From Acidobacteriota bacterium (GTDB taxonomy: Bacteria > Acidobacteriota > Thermoanaerobaculia > Multivoradales > Multivoraceae): a DNA stretch of 64,000 nt. Numbering within the stretch: position 1 is the stretch's first letter; every line of letters starts with the position of its first letter. The notes below the pieces were generated by a model. The model saw only the letters and a list, made by a program, of their open reading frames with translations. It had not been told where the DNA came from and ran no database searches. Location: positions 124,001 to 188,000 of the forward strand of contig QQVD01000034.1 in assembly GCA_003388555.1 (NCBI GenBank), in the 5' to 3' direction. This document shows positions 42,500 through 53,496 of the stretch, piece after piece. A program made the position numbers and the translations under genes.

Positions 42500-43206
42500 G
42501 CGACGCCGGAGCGATCCGTAGCGAGACGGAGCTCGAGCTCGATCTGGAGGGCCTGCGCTTCGACGACCGTGGCCTGCTGCCGGTGGTGGTGCAGCACGCC
42601 GTCACCGGGCGGGTCCTGATGGTCGCCTGGGCCGACCGCGAGGCGCTCGAGAAGACGCTCGCGACCGGACGTGCGCATTTCTTCTCGCGCTCGCGCCAGC
42701 AGCTCTGGCGCAAGGGAGAGACCTCCGGCAACGAGCTGCGGGTGGTCGGGCTGCGGGCCGATTGCGATGCCGACACGCTGCTGCTCAAGGCCCGGCCGCT
42801 GGGGCCGACCTGCCATCTCGGCACCACCTCGTGCTTCGAGCCCGATCCCTGCGCGCTCGAGCTCGGCTGGCTCGCCGCGGTCCTAGGGCAGCGCGCCGGG
42901 CAGCCGCCGGAGGAGAGCTACACCGCGCGTCTGCTGCAGCGCGGCGTCGACCGGGTGGCGCAGAAGGTCGGCGAGGAGGCCACCGAGACGGTGGTCGCGG
43001 CGCTGCGCGCCGACAGCGAGAGCAGGCTGGGGAGCGACGGCCTCGAGGCTGCACGCGATGCGCTGGTCGGCGAGAGTGCCGACCTGCTCTACCACCTGCT
43101 GGTGCTGCTGCAGAGTCAACGCGTCGACCTCTCGGAGGTCGCCGCCGAGCTCGAGCGCCGCCACCATGGCGGCCACCGCGACGAGGCGGAAGGAGGAGAG
43201 CGATGA
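42496..43206 (+). CDS. hisIE: Phosphoribosyl-AMP cyclohydrolase / phosphoribosyl-ATP diphosphatase
   Basis: A 236-residue bifunctional enzyme for steps 2 and 3. HisI covers about residues 15-125 with [33 protein letters not shown] and Zn/Mg ligands in [12 protein letters not shown] and [12 protein letters not shown]. HisE covers about 138-225 with [14 protein letters not shown] and [14 protein letters not shown]. This is the last his gene; its stop overlaps the trpE start, so the his and trp halves are physically joined. Confidence 0.94.
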   Translation: MSDAGAIRSETELELDLEGLRFDDRGLLPVVVQHAVTGRVLMVAWADREALEKTLATGRAHFFSRSRQQLWRKGETSGNELRVVGLRADCDADTLLLKARPLGPTCHLGTTSCFEPDPCALELGWLAAVLGQRAGQPPEESYTARLLQRGVDRVAQKVGEEATETVVAALRADSESRLGSDGLEAARDALVGESADLLYHLLVLLQSQRVDLSEVAAELERRHHGGHRDEAEGGER

Positions 43207-44704
43207 ACGTCGTCGCGGCGCGTCCGGGCGGGATGCCCGACGCCGGAGCCGGAACGGTGCGGGCGATGCCCCACCTGCGCGAGTTCCTTGCCGACGAGCT
43301 GACGCCGCTGGCGATCTACCGCAAGCTGCGCGATCGCTCGCCCTACCGCTTCCTGCTCGAGAGCGTCTCGAGTGGTGGCCAGGTCTCGCGCTGGTCGTTC
43401 CTCGGCGGCCGGCCGAGCGAGGTCTACTTCCTGTTCCCCGACCGCGTCGAGGTGGAGGGCCCGGACGGTGAGCGCGTCGCCCTCGAGGGGCGCCCGCTCG
43501 CGGTGCTGCGTCAGCGGCTGGAGCGCATCCGCGCCGAGCCGCTGCAGGTCGGGCGCGGCGAGGTGCCGTTCACCGGCGGCTTCGTCGGCTACTTCGGTTG
43601 GGACCTCGTGCGCATGCTCGAGCGCCTCGGCGAGCGGCCCCCCGATCCGTTCGGCCTGCCGGTGGCGATGCTGGCGCGCTACGACGCGCTGGTCGTCTTC
43701 GACCACGTGCGCCAGCGCATGATGGCGATCTCGAACGAGGTCGAGGGCGAGATCGATCGCGCCGCCGCGTTCGAGCGGCTCGAGGAGATGACCGCGGTGC
43801 TGCAGCAGGTCGGCAGCAGTCAGGCGCTGGCGCTGCCCGACGGGGTCGAGATCGCCGCCGAGGTCGGGCCGCCGTCACTCTCGGCGGAGCAGTACCGTGA
43901 CGCGGTCTCGCGCGCCAAGCAGTACATCCGCGCCGGCGACATCTTCCAGGTGGTGCTGGCGCGGCGCTGGGAGATCGAGCGCAGCCTCGATCCTCTGCTC
44001 CTGTACCGCGCCCTGCGCACGGTGAACCCTTCGCCCTACATGGTGCTGGTCGAGTCGCCCGAGGTGTCGCTGGTCGGCGGCTCGCCCGAGATGCTGGTGC
44101 GCGCCAAGGGCGACCGCTTCGGCATCCGGCCGATCGCCGGCACCCGCCCACGCGGCGCCACCGCCGCCGACGACGCGCGTCTGGCGCGCGAGATGCTCGC
44201 CGATCCGAAGGAGCGCGCCGAGCACGTCATGCTCGTCGACCTCGGTCGCAACGACCTCGGTAGGGTGTCGGCGCCGGATCAGGTCGAGGTGCCGACGTTC
44301 ATGGAGATCGAGTACTACTCTCACGTCATGCACATCGTCTCCAGCGTCGAGGCTCGGCGCGGTCCGGGCCGCACTGCGCTCGATGCGCTCTTCGCCACCT
44401 TCCCGGCCGGTACCCTCTCCGGGGCGCCGAAGATCCGCGCCATGCAGATCATCGACGAGCTCGAGCCGGAGGCGCGTGGGGTGTACGGTGGGGCCGTCGG
44501 CTACCTGTCCTACACCGGCGACCTCGACACCTGCATCGCGATCCGCACCCTGGTGGTCGAGCCGGGCCGCACCACGGTGACCGCAGGCGCCGGCCTGGTC
44601 GCCGATTCCGATCCGTACCGCGAGGAGGAGGAGACGCGCAACAAGGCGGCGGCGCTGCTCCATGCGGTGGCGCTGGCGGCGGAGATGCAGCGGAGGGGAG
44701 CCGA

Positions 44705-44708
<4 letters not shown>
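43203..44708 (+). CDS. trpE: Anthranilate synthase component I
   Basis: A 501-residue chorismate-utilising enzyme that makes anthranilate with ammonia from TrpG. The N-terminal feedback site for tryptophan is present as RFLLESVSSGG (the LLES motif). The chorismate-binding domain has QYIRAGDIFQVVLARRW, PIAGTRPRGAT, LVDLGRNDLGRV and GTLSGAPKIRAMQII. It starts within the hisIE stop (ATGA) and overlaps trpG likewise, so subunits I and II are made in step. Confidence 0.95.
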
Positions 44709-45462
<754 letters not shown>

Positions 45463-45466
<4 letters not shown>

Positions 45467-46572
45467 GCGCGCCGGCGGAGGGCGAGCGGCTCGAGCCTCG
45501 GCGTAGCCTCGAGCAGCTGATCAAGCGCAACAACCTCGGTCGCGAGCGCACCGAGGAGCTGTTCGGCCGGTTGATGGACGGCGAGCTGAACGAGGTCGAG
45601 AAGGCGGCACTGCTGGTCGCCCTCGCCTGCAAGGGGGAGACGCCCGAGGAGATCGCAGGGGCGGCGACGGCGATGCGCCGTCGCGCGGTGCGCATCCCGC
45701 ACGGTCTCGAGGGAGTGATCGACACCTGCGGCACCGGCGGCGACGGCAGCGGCTCGTTCAACGTCTCGACCGCTGCCGCGCTGGTGGCCGCGGCGGCAGG
45801 CGCCAGGGTGGCCAAGCACGGCAACCGCTCGATCTCCAGCCGATCCGGCTCCGCCGACGTGCTGGCGGAGCTCGGCGTCACCATCGAGCTGCCGCCCGAG
45901 GAGCTCGGTGCCGCGCTCCACGACGTCGGCATCTCGTTCCTGTTCGCGCCGCGCATGCACCCGGCGATGCGCGAGGTGATGCCGGTGCGCCAGCAGCTCG
46001 GCGTGCGCACCCTGTTCAACGTGCTCGGGCCGCTGACCAACCCGGCCGGCGCCAGGCGACAGCTGATCGGCGTCTACTCGCACCGGCTGGTGGCGCCGAT
46101 CGGTCAGGTGCTGCTCGAGCTGGGCAGCGAGCACGCGCTGGTTGTGCACGGCTCGGACGGGCTCGACGAGCTGACCACCACCGGCGTCAGCTTCGTCGCC
46201 GAGGTCAAGGACGGCGACGTCGAGCTCTACGACCTGCGTCCCGAGGCCTTCGGTATCGAGCGCGCCGCCCCCGCCGCGCTGCAGGGCGGCTCGCCGGCGG
46301 AGAACGCCGAGCGGATGCGTCGGCTGCTCGCCGGCGAGGCCGGGCCCCTGGCCGACATCACGGCACTCAACGCCGGCGCCGCCCTCTACGTCGGCGCGGT
46401 GTGCGACTCGCTCGAGCAGGGCATCGAGCTGGCGCGCCAGCAGCTCCGCAGCGGCGCCGCGGCGCGCAAGCTCGAGGAGCTGGTGGCGTTCGGTCAGGCG
46501 GCGCGGCGCCGCGCGGAGGCAACCGGGGGCGTCGACGACTCCGCCGGCGCGAAGGGGGAGGCGCCGAGGTGA
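45463..46572 (+). CDS. trpD: Anthranilate phosphoribosyltransferase
   Basis: A 369-residue enzyme transferring phosphoribose from PRPP to anthranilate. Conserved segments are the PRPP/Mg loop DTCGTGGDGSGSFNVSTAAA, KHGNRSISSRSGSADVLAELG, FNVLGPLTNPAGA and VVHGSDGLDELTTTG. GTG 45463 overlaps the trpG stop and gives a ~25-residue polar start before the helical domain. Confidence 0.95.
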
Positions 46573-47426
46573 GCGTCTGCCTCGATCCCGGGCTCCAGGG
46601 CGGCGCGGTGGCCGACGTCCTGGTGCGCATCGTCGAGCGCCGTCGCCGGCGTCTGCGCGAAGAGCCCCGTCACAGCGTCCGGCTCGAGGGCGCGGGCAGC
46701 GCTCCGCCCGACTTCGCTGCCGCGCTGCGCGCCGCCCGCAGCGGCTCCGCGAGCGCGATCATCGCCGAGGTCAAGATGGGCTCGCCCAAGCTCGGCGACC
46801 TGCGGGGACGGATCGACCCCGAGCGCCAGGCCCGCATCTACCGCGACGCCGGTGCGGCGGCGCTCTCGGTGGTGGTCGAGCCCGATCACTTCCATGGCAG
46901 CTACGAGCTGCTGCGCCGCTGCGTGATCGAGAGCGGGCTGCCGGCGATCGCCAAGGACTTCGTCGTCGACGAACGTCAGCTCGACGCCGCCGCCGAGGCC
47001 GGAGCCTCGGCGGCGCTCCTGATCGCCGCGCTCTACGAGCGCGACGAGCTCAGCCGTCTCGCCGACGAGGTGCGCCGGCGCGGTATGGCTCCGCTGATCG
47101 AGACCCACTCGGGCAGCGACGTGGCGAAGCTGCGAGGGGACGACGCTTGGGAGCTGGTCGGGGTCAACAACCGCGATCTGCGCACCTTCGCCGTCGACCT
47201 GCGGCACTCGATCGATCTGCTGCCCGATCTGCCTGCCGGTGCGCTGCGCGTCGCCGAGAGCGGCATCGCTGGCCGCCGGCAGGTCGAGCAGCTCGAGTCA
47301 GCGGGTTTCGACGCCTTCCTGGTCGGCGAGTCGCTGCTGCTGGCCGAGGATCCGGCCGCCCAGCTGCGTCTGCTGCGCGGTGTGTCCGGAGCAGCGTCGG
47401 AAGGCTCCAGCGAGGGGCGCTCGTGA
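46569..47426 (+). CDS. trpC: Indole-3-glycerol phosphate synthase
   Basis: A 285-residue barrel that closes the indole ring. Catalytic and binding segments are IIAEVKMGSPKLGDL (general-acid Lys; the family usually reads K-R/K-x-S-P-S), FHGSYELLR, AIAKDFVVDERQL with the second Lys, LIETHSG, VGVNNRDLRTF and VAESGI. GTG 46569 overlaps the trpD stop. It is not fused to trpF. Confidence 0.93.
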   Translation: MSVCLDPGLQGGAVADVLVRIVERRRRRLREEPRHSVRLEGAGSAPPDFAAALRAARSGSASAIIAEVKMGSPKLGDLRGRIDPERQARIYRDAGAAALSVVVEPDHFHGSYELLRRCVIESGLPAIAKDFVVDERQLDAAAEAGASAALLIAALYERDELSRLADEVRRRGMAPLIETHSGSDVAKLRGDDAWELVGVNNRDLRTFAVDLRHSIDLLPDLPAGALRVAESGIAGRRQVEQLESAGFDAFLVGESLLLAEDPAAQLRLLRGVSGAASEGSSEGRS

Positions 47427-48115
47427 GCTCGTCGGCCGCCGCCGTCGGCCGGGCCGTGCGGGTGCCGGGAAGGCCGCGGGTGAAGATCTGCGGCGTCACC
47501 ACGGTCGAGGACGCGCTGACCAGCTGCGCCCTGGGAGCCGACCTGCTGGGGCTCAACTTCTATCCCCCGTCGCCGCGCTGCCTCGACCTCGAGACGGCCG
47601 GGCGGATCGCCGCCGCGGTGCGCCGCGAGCATCCCGAGGTGCTCCTGGTGGCGGTGGTGGTCGACCTCGGGGACGAGGAGCTGCGGCGCATCGAGCGCGA
47701 GGTCGGCGTCGACCTGGTGCAGTTCCACGGCGACGAGCCGGCGGCGCAGGTCGCGGCCTGGGCGCCGCGCGCCATCCGCGCCCTGCGCCTCGGCGCCGGG
47801 GCGACACGCGCGGAGCTCGCCGCATGGAGTCACTGCTGGGGTGTCCTCATCGACGCCCCGCACGCGGTGCTCCGCGGCGGCACCGGAGAGACCTGGGACT
47901 TCGGCGCGGTGCGCACGCTGGCCGGAGAGGCTCGGCTGCTCCTGGCCGGAGGACTGCGGCCCGACAACGTCGCCGCTGCGGTGGCCGCGGTGCCCGGAGC
48001 CTGGGCCATCGACCTGTGCTCCGGGGTCGAGGCATCGCCCGGGCGCAAGGATCCGGATCGGCTGGCGGCACTCTTCGAAGCCCTGTCGCCTGCATCCTCC
48101 GGGCGGACCGCCTGA
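47423..48115 (+). CDS. trpF: Phosphoribosylanthranilate isomerase
   Basis: A 230-residue barrel performing the Amadori rearrangement of phosphoribosylanthranilate. The catalytic Cys is in RVKICGVTTVEDAL and the Asp in WGVLIDAPH; VQFHGDEPAAQV, LLLAGGLRPDNV and IDLCSGVEASPGRKD are also typical. GTG 47423 overlaps trpC. Sixty non-coding bases separate it from trpB, the only clear gap in the operon. Confidence 0.93.
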   Translation: MSSSAAAVGRAVRVPGRPRVKICGVTTVEDALTSCALGADLLGLNFYPPSPRCLDLETAGRIAAAVRREHPEVLLVAVVVDLGDEELRRIEREVGVDLVQFHGDEPAAQVAAWAPRAIRALRLGAGATRAELAAWSHCWGVLIDAPHAVLRGGTGETWDFGAVRTLAGEARLLLAGGLRPDNVAAAVAAVPGAWAIDLCSGVEASPGRKDPDRLAALFEALSPASSGRTA

Positions 48116-48175
48116 CCGCGGCCTGCAGCGGCTCGACGCTTTCACCGACAGATTCCGAGAACGAGGACCGAGCGC

Positions 48176-49423
48176 ATGGCGAAACCGAGACTCAGCACCT
48201 CCTACCCCGACGAGCGCGGCTACTTCGGCCCCTACGGCGGCCGCTTCGTCGCCGAGACCCTGATGGGGCCGATCGAGGAGCTCGAGAGGGCCTACCGCAA
48301 GGCGCAGAAGAGCAGGCAGTTCCGCCGCGAGCTCGAGCAGCTGCTGAAGGACTACTGCGGCCGCCCCACGCCGCTCTACCACGCCCGCCGGCTCAGCGAG
48401 GAGCTCGGCGGAGCGCAGATCTACCTCAAGCGTGAGGACCTGCTGCACACCGGGGCACACAAGATCAACAACGCTCTCGGTCAGGCGCTGCTGACCCGCC
48501 GCATGGGCAAGCCGCGGGTGATCGCGGAGACCGGCGCCGGTCAGCACGGAGTGGCCACCGCAACGGCCGCGGCGCTGCTCGGCCTCGAGTGTGTCGTCTA
48601 CATGGGCACCGAGGACATGGAGCGCCAGCGTCTCAACGTCTACCGGATGCGCCTGCTCGGCGCCGAGGTGGTCGGTGTCGACTCCGGATCGCGCACCCTC
48701 AAGGACGCCATCAACGAGGCGCTGCGCGACTGGGTCACCAACGTCGAGACGACCCACTACATCCTCGGCTCGGTGCTCGGTCCGCACCCGTTCCCGGCGA
48801 TGGTGCGTGACTTCCACAGCGTCATCGGCGAGGAGGCGCGTCGCCAGCTGCGCGAGCAGACCGGCCGCTGGGAGCCCGACGTCGCCATCGCCTGCGTCGG
48901 TGGCGGCAGCAACTCGATCGGTCTCTTCCGCGCCTTCCTCGACTCTCGCAAGGTTCGGCTCATCGGCGTCGAGGCGGGTGGCAGCGGCGGCGGGCTGGGT
49001 GAGCACGCGGCCCGCTTCGAGGGCGGCTCGCTCGGTGTGCTGCAGGGCACCCGCACTCTGGTGCTGCAGGACCAGGCCGGCCAGGTGGCGCCGACGGCCT
49101 CGGTCTCGGCGGGCCTCGACTACCCGGCGATCGGTCCGGAGCACGTCTTCCTGTACGAGCGCGGTCGCATCGAGTTCACCAGCGCCGACGACGCCAGGGC
49201 GGTCGAGGCCTTTCACCGGCTCGCGCACACCGAGGGCATCCTGCCGGCGCTCGAGACGGCGCACGCCATCGCCGAGGTGCTAGAGCTGGCGCCGCGCCTG
49301 GGCAGGAAGCAGATCGTCCTGGTCAACCTCTCGGGGCGCGGCGACAAGGACGTCGAGTCGGTGATGGCCTGGGACCGGCGACACGGCGAACAGGCCGCCG
49401 AAGACCAGGAGGACCCGTCGTGA
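48176..49423 (+). CDS. trpB: Tryptophan synthase beta chain
   Basis: A 415-residue PLP enzyme joining indole and serine. It begins [20 protein letters not shown]; the PLP Lys is in [15 protein letters not shown], the phosphate loop is [10 protein letters not shown] and the C-terminal signature NLSGRGDKD. Its sequence is of the canonical TrpB1 type that pairs with TrpA. It has its own ribosome site region (CGAGGACCGAGCGC before the ATG) rather than an overlap with trpF. The stop overlaps trpA (GTGA). Confidence 0.96.
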   Translation: MAKPRLSTSYPDERGYFGPYGGRFVAETLMGPIEELERAYRKAQKSRQFRRELEQLLKDYCGRPTPLYHARRLSEELGGAQIYLKREDLLHTGAHKINNALGQALLTRRMGKPRVIAETGAGQHGVATATAAALLGLECVVYMGTEDMERQRLNVYRMRLLGAEVVGVDSGSRTLKDAINEALRDWVTNVETTHYILGSVLGPHPFPAMVRDFHSVIGEEARRQLREQTGRWEPDVAIACVGGGSNSIGLFRAFLDSRKVRLIGVEAGGSGGGLGEHAARFEGGSLGVLQGTRTLVLQDQAGQVAPTASVSAGLDYPAIGPEHVFLYERGRIEFTSADDARAVEAFHRLAHTEGILPALETAHAIAEVLELAPRLGRKQIVLVNLSGRGDKDVESVMAWDRRHGEQAAEDQEDPS

Positions 49424-50256
49424 GCCCGCCACTGCTGGGGTCGAAGAAGCGCACCCCGATCGCGTCGGCCCTGCGCCGGGCGAAGAAGGGCCGCCGCGCG
49501 GCGTTCATCCCCTACATCACTGCCGGCGACCCCCATCTCGATGCCACCCCGCGGCTCGTCGAAGCGCTCGAGGAGGCCGGCGCCGACATCGTCGAGCTCG
49601 GCGTTCCGTTCTCCGATCCGATGGCCGACGGCCCGGTCAACCAGCGCGCGGCGTACCGGGCGCTGCAGGCCGGTACCACCCTGTCGGGGATCCTCGACCA
49701 GCTGACCGCCCGTCGCGACCGGATCCGGGTGCCGATCGTGCTCTTCACCTATCTGAATCCGATCGTCGCCATGGGCGTCGACGAATTCGTCGAGCGCGCC
49801 GCGCACGCCGGCGTCGCCGGCGTCCTGTGCGTCGACGCCCCGCCGGAGGAGATCGAGCACGACCTGGTCGCCGAGCTGCGCCGTCGCGGCATCGATCCGA
49901 TCTTCCTGCTCGCGCCGACTTCGTCGCGCGAGCGGATCAAGCGAGTCGCGAAGCTCGCCTCGGGCTTCGTCTACTACGTCTCGCGCCTCGGCATCACCGG
50001 CGAGCAGGCGGCCCTGGCACCGCAGCTGATCTCCGAGGTCAAGCGCCTACGCCGCCGGGTCGGCGTGCCGGTGGCCGTCGGCTTCGGGATCTCCACAGCG
50101 GAACAGGTGCAGGCCGTCGGCGAGGTCGCCGACGGTGTCGTCGTCGGCAGCGCCCTGGTGCGGGTGGTCGAGGAGGGCGCCGAGGCCGGTCTGTCGACGG
50201 CGGAGATCGCCGAGCGGCTCGGTGCGCGTGCGGCGGAGCTTCTGAGCAACCGGTAA
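49420..50256 (+). CDS. trpA: Tryptophan synthase alpha chain
   Basis: A 278-residue barrel that releases indole from indole-3-glycerol phosphate. The catalytic Glu is in [18 protein letters not shown] and the Asp in the same loop region; [20 protein letters not shown]-like [13 protein letters not shown] and VAVGFGIS complete the active site. It is the last gene of the supraoperon. I see no strong terminator in the 67 bp before the next gene, so read-through into the methyltransferase is possible. Confidence 0.95.
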   Translation: MSPPLLGSKKRTPIASALRRAKKGRRAAFIPYITAGDPHLDATPRLVEALEEAGADIVELGVPFSDPMADGPVNQRAAYRALQAGTTLSGILDQLTARRDRIRVPIVLFTYLNPIVAMGVDEFVERAAHAGVAGVLCVDAPPEEIEHDLVAELRRRGIDPIFLLAPTSSRERIKRVAKLASGFVYYVSRLGITGEQAALAPQLISEVKRLRRRVGVPVAVGFGISTAEQVQAVGEVADGVVVGSALVRVVEEGAEAGLSTAEIAERLGARAAELLSNR

Positions 50257-50323
50257 CCTGGCCCTGCGTCCCGATGCCGATCGCCGCCTCGTCGCGGCGC
50301 AGGATCGGTGGAGCTGAGCGACC

Positions 50324-51133
50324 GTGCCCGATCTCGATTGGAACCAGGCCACCTGGTCGAGCGACGCCAACTGGCGCGATCACGGCGAAGAGTGGTCGGC
50401 CCACTGGGGTGGCACCGAGGCGCTCTGGCGCGAGGTGATCGCGCCGCGCATCGCGCCCCTGCTCCCGGCCCGTCGGGCGGTCGAGATCGCCCCCGGGCAC
50501 GGGCGCTGCACCGAGTGGCTGCGGCGATCCTGCGACAGCCTCGTCGGCATCGACCTCAATCCCGAGTGCGTCGCGGCGTGTCGTAGCCGATTCGACGGCG
50601 AGCAGGGCCTCGAGTTCCGCGTCAACGACGGCCGCAGCCTGCCCGGTGTCGAGGACGCCAGCGTCGACCTGGTGTTCTCCTTCGATTCGCTGGTGCACGT
50701 CGACCGCGAGGCGCTGAGCTCCTATCTGCGAGAGGTCGCCCGGGTCCTGGCGCCCGGCGGCGCCGCCTTCCTGCACCACTCGAACCTCGGCAGCCACCGG
50801 CGGTTGTGCGCGCTGTCGCGGCGCCTCACCGGCCCTCCGGTGCCCTACCGCCTCGGTCGCTGGCTGCGGCGCAACCTGCTGATCAACCCTGCCTGGCGCG
50901 CCGAGGACGTCAGCTGGAGGACGGTGCGACGCGATGCCGCGGCCGCCGGTCTGGTCTGCGTGTCGCAGGAGCTGGTCAACTGGGAGAACCGGGCGCGGCT
51001 GGTCGACTGCTTCAGCGTGCTGCGTCGCGCGCCCGACGTCGACATCGGCCAGGCGCTCCCCGAGCCGATCGCCAACCGGGGCTTCATGCGGCAGGCGCGC
51101 CAGATCCGTGCCCGGTCGCTGGGCAGCGGTTGA
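50324..51133 (+). CDS. Class I SAM-dependent methyltransferase
   Basis: A 269-residue methyltransferase. Motif I is AVEIAPGHGRCTEWL, strand 2 ends in LVGIDLNPECVAAC, motif IV is VDLVFSFDSLVHVDREAL, followed by VLAPGGAAFLHHSNL. The C-terminal part is basic and aromatic. GTG 50324 was chosen for start. It lies just after trpA and before the cobalamin riboswitch; substrate unknown. Confidence 0.8.
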   Translation: MPDLDWNQATWSSDANWRDHGEEWSAHWGGTEALWREVIAPRIAPLLPARRAVEIAPGHGRCTEWLRRSCDSLVGIDLNPECVAACRSRFDGEQGLEFRVNDGRSLPGVEDASVDLVFSFDSLVHVDREALSSYLREVARVLAPGGAAFLHHSNLGSHRRLCALSRRLTGPPVPYRLGRWLRRNLLINPAWRAEDVSWRTVRRDAAAAGLVCVSQELVNWENRARLVDCFSVLRRAPDVDIGQALPEPIANRGFMRQARQIRARSLGSG

Positions 51134-51238
51134 GGAGCTCGGACAGCTCTGCCCGGATCGGACGCGAATCACCCTGCCGATCACCCTGAAGGCTGCCGAC
51201 TGGCCAGTCGCCTGCCGGTCGCTGCTAACGTCGCACGT

Positions 51239-51438
51239 GGGACGGTGGCGCCAACGCCGAAGAGGGAAGCCGGTGGGAATCCGGCACGGCTCCCGCCACT
51301 GTGACCGGGGACACGCTCGTCCCGGGACGCCGCTCGCGTGAGGCGGCGAGTCCGAGCCACTGGCGCAACGGGGCATCGCTCCAGCCGGGAAGGCGACGAG
51401 GTCGTGGAGGATCCGGAAGTCAGGAGACCTGCCGTCCC
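51239..51438 (+). ncRNA. Cobalamin riboswitch
   Basis: The region holds the conserved cobalamin aptamer elements in order: P1 5' arm GGGACGG (51239-51245), GGGAAGCCGGTGGGAATCCG, the B12 box core with GCCACTGTGACC beginning at 51295, the 3' consensus AGTCAGGAGACCTGCC, and the P1 3' arm CCGTCCC (51432-51438), which is perfectly complementary to the 5' arm. It precedes a BtuB-like receptor. After it, GAAGC and GCTTC (51446-51450 and 51456-51460) present the Shine-Dalgarno GGGAG in a small hairpin loop, so control is probably at translation. Confidence 0.93.
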
Positions 51439-51463
51439 TCAGACAGAAGCGGGAGGCTTCGAC

Positions 51464-53404
51464 ATGCAGAGGGAAACGATCCGTCTCCTCGGCGGTCGGC
51501 GTGCGGCAGGCTGCACGGCGATCCTGGTATTCACTTCGATGACTCTCTCGGCGGCATCGACGGCGTCGCCCCGGGACGCGTCGACCGAGAGCACGCAAGC
51601 GTCCGACCCGTCACCGGCGGCTCCGAGCGACGGCGCGGCGAGCGCGGTATTGCTCGACCGGGTCACGGTCACCGCGACCGGCGAGCGTCGCGAGGCCGAC
51701 GAGGTACCCCTCGCGGTCTCGGTGATCACGCGAGGGGAGATCGAGCGGTCCGGCGAAGAGTCGGTCGCCGACCTGTTGCGTAGGCTGCCCGGCACGATCT
51801 CCCTGCGCAGCGGCGACGAAGGCGGAGCGGGCTCGCTCTTCCTACGCGGCACCGAGTCCGACCACGTGCTGGCCCTGTTCGACGGCGTGCGCCTCAACTC
51901 GCCCTACTTCGGAGGCTACGACTGGTCGCTGATGCCGACCGCCGGAGTGGAGCAGATCGAGGTGGCGCGTGGGCCCTTCTCGGCCCTCTGGGGCGCCGAC
52001 GCGATCGGCGGCGTGGTCAACGTGATCCCGCAGCGGGCCGAGCCGGGCACGCGGCTGAGGCTGGTCGGTGAAGCGGGCGACGACGACTGGCTGCGGCTCG
52101 AAGGCCTGCTCGGCTGGGGCGACGACCAGTGGGACCTGCTCGCCTCGTACTTCGATCGCGAGGGCAGCGGCACGCTGCCCAACAGCGACTTCTCCAACCG
52201 CCAGGTCCTCGTCGACGGCGGCTACCGCTGGGGCGACGGGAATCGCGCCGCGGCCCTCTACCAGGATCTCGATTCGGTCCTCGGCATCCCGTTCTCGAGC
52301 CCCCTGAACCTGACCCCGAACCGGCGCCAGAGCTCGCAGCAGAGGCTCGTGTCGACGCCGCTCTCGTTCCAGTTCGGGCGCTCCTGGGCCTTCGAGCTGA
52401 CGCCGTCCCTGGTCGAACGCACGCTCGTCTTCCGCGATCCGGACGATCCGGGCGGCTTCACCGCGTCGGACACCTTCGCCGACACCGCCCAGGTGCGCCT
52501 GGCCAGTCATCACGATCTTGGGAGAGGTGGACGACACGAGCTGTCCTGGGGCGGCGAGTGGCGCCGCGACGAGGTCGACGCCGGCAGCTCGTTCGGCATC
52601 GACCTGTCGGGGCAGCGTTCCTCGGTCAGCGGCCTGTTCGCCCAGGACGTGTGGCAGGTGTCGCAGCGACTGACGGTGATCGTCGGGGCCCGTTGGGACG
52701 AGGCCGACGAGTGGGGATCGGAGCTCTCACCGCGCCTGGCGCTCGGCCTGCGGCTCAGCGATGCGGTCGAGCTCCGCGGCAGCTACGGCGAGGCGTTCCG
52801 GCAGCCGTCGATCGGCGAGCTGTACTTCCCGTTCTCGGGCAACCCGGAGCTCGACGCCGAGAGGTCGCGCTCGTTCGAGGTGGGTCTACTCTCGTCGTTC
52901 GGAGGCCAGCGACTGGAAGTGGCGGCGTTCTCGACCGAGACCACGGGTCTGATCGACTTCGACTTCGCCAGCTTCTCCTTCGCCAACCTCGAACGGGCGG
53001 AGGTCCGTGGCGTCGAGGCGAGCTGGGCCGCACCGGTGTCGGGGCGTCTGCTTTCGACCTTGCAGGCGACCTGGCTCGACAGCGAGGACCAGGACGGACT
53101 CGAGCTGCTGCGCCGCCCCGAGTGGAGCGGCGGCTGGATCCTCGGCGGACGGCTCGGGAGGCGCTGGCGGGCAGACCTCGCTGTGCTCTACGTCGGCGAG
53201 CGGCGCGACGTCGACGCGGTGACGTTCGGGCGAACGGAACTGGGGGGTCACGTGACCTCCGACCTGACGATCGGTTTCGAGCTCCTGCCGGGGCTCGAGC
53301 TCGACCTGAGGGCGCTGAACGCGCTCGACCGCGACTACCAGGAAGTCGATGGCTATCCGGCGCCTGGACGACGGCTCGTCGCCGGTGTGCGCTGGTCGCG
53401 TTGA
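51464..53404 (+). CDS. btuB: TonB-dependent vitamin B12 receptor (BtuB-like)
   Basis: A 646-residue outer-membrane receptor. A signal peptide (about 1-32) is followed by a polar linker, the plug domain with TonB-box-like VLLDRVTVTATGERREADEV, LLRRLPGTISLRSG, SLFLRGTESDHVLALFDGVR and ARGPFSALWGADAIGGVVNV, and a beta-barrel with GSYGEAFRQPSIGELYFPFS and a terminal RRLVAGVRWSR. GGGAGG precedes ATG 51464. Control by the cobalamin riboswitch supports cobalamin or a corrinoid as ligand. No btuCDF genes follow. Confidence 0.9.
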   Translation: MQRETIRLLGGRRAAGCTAILVFTSMTLSAASTASPRDASTESTQASDPSPAAPSDGAASAVLLDRVTVTATGERREADEVPLAVSVITRGEIERSGEESVADLLRRLPGTISLRSGDEGGAGSLFLRGTESDHVLALFDGVRLNSPYFGGYDWSLMPTAGVEQIEVARGPFSALWGADAIGGVVNVIPQRAEPGTRLRLVGEAGDDDWLRLEGLLGWGDDQWDLLASYFDREGSGTLPNSDFSNRQVLVDGGYRWGDGNRAAALYQDLDSVLGIPFSSPLNLTPNRRQSSQQRLVSTPLSFQFGRSWAFELTPSLVERTLVFRDPDDPGGFTASDTFADTAQVRLASHHDLGRGGRHELSWGGEWRRDEVDAGSSFGIDLSGQRSSVSGLFAQDVWQVSQRLTVIVGARWDEADEWGSELSPRLALGLRLSDAVELRGSYGEAFRQPSIGELYFPFSGNPELDAERSRSFEVGLLSSFGGQRLEVAAFSTETTGLIDFDFASFSFANLERAEVRGVEASWAAPVSGRLLSTLQATWLDSEDQDGLELLRRPEWSGGWILGGRLGRRWRADLAVLYVGERRDVDAVTFGRTELGGHVTSDLTIGFELLPGLELDLRALNALDRDYQEVDGYPAPGRRLVAGVRWSR

Positions 53405-53430
53405 ACCCGCCGCCTTCCTGATCGATCGGC

Positions 53431-53456
53431 CGCGTGCCCGTCTCCGCGGGCACGCG
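53431..53456. terminator. Hairpin between convergent btuB and arsS-like genes
   Basis: CGCGTGCCC (53431-53439) pairs perfectly with GGGCACGCG (53448-53456), a 9-bp stem with an 8-nt loop. It lies 27 bp after the btuB stop and 41 bp before the end of the convergent gene. No U-tract follows, so it is a probable but not certain bidirectional terminator. Confidence 0.45.
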
Positions 53457-53496
53457 CCATCCGCCCATCGCCGGAGAGCTCGCTCCGTCCGGCTCC

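Noticed and set aside
47033-49264. 743-codon open frame antisense to trpC-trpF-trpB
   Set aside because: Composition shadow of three well-conserved genes.
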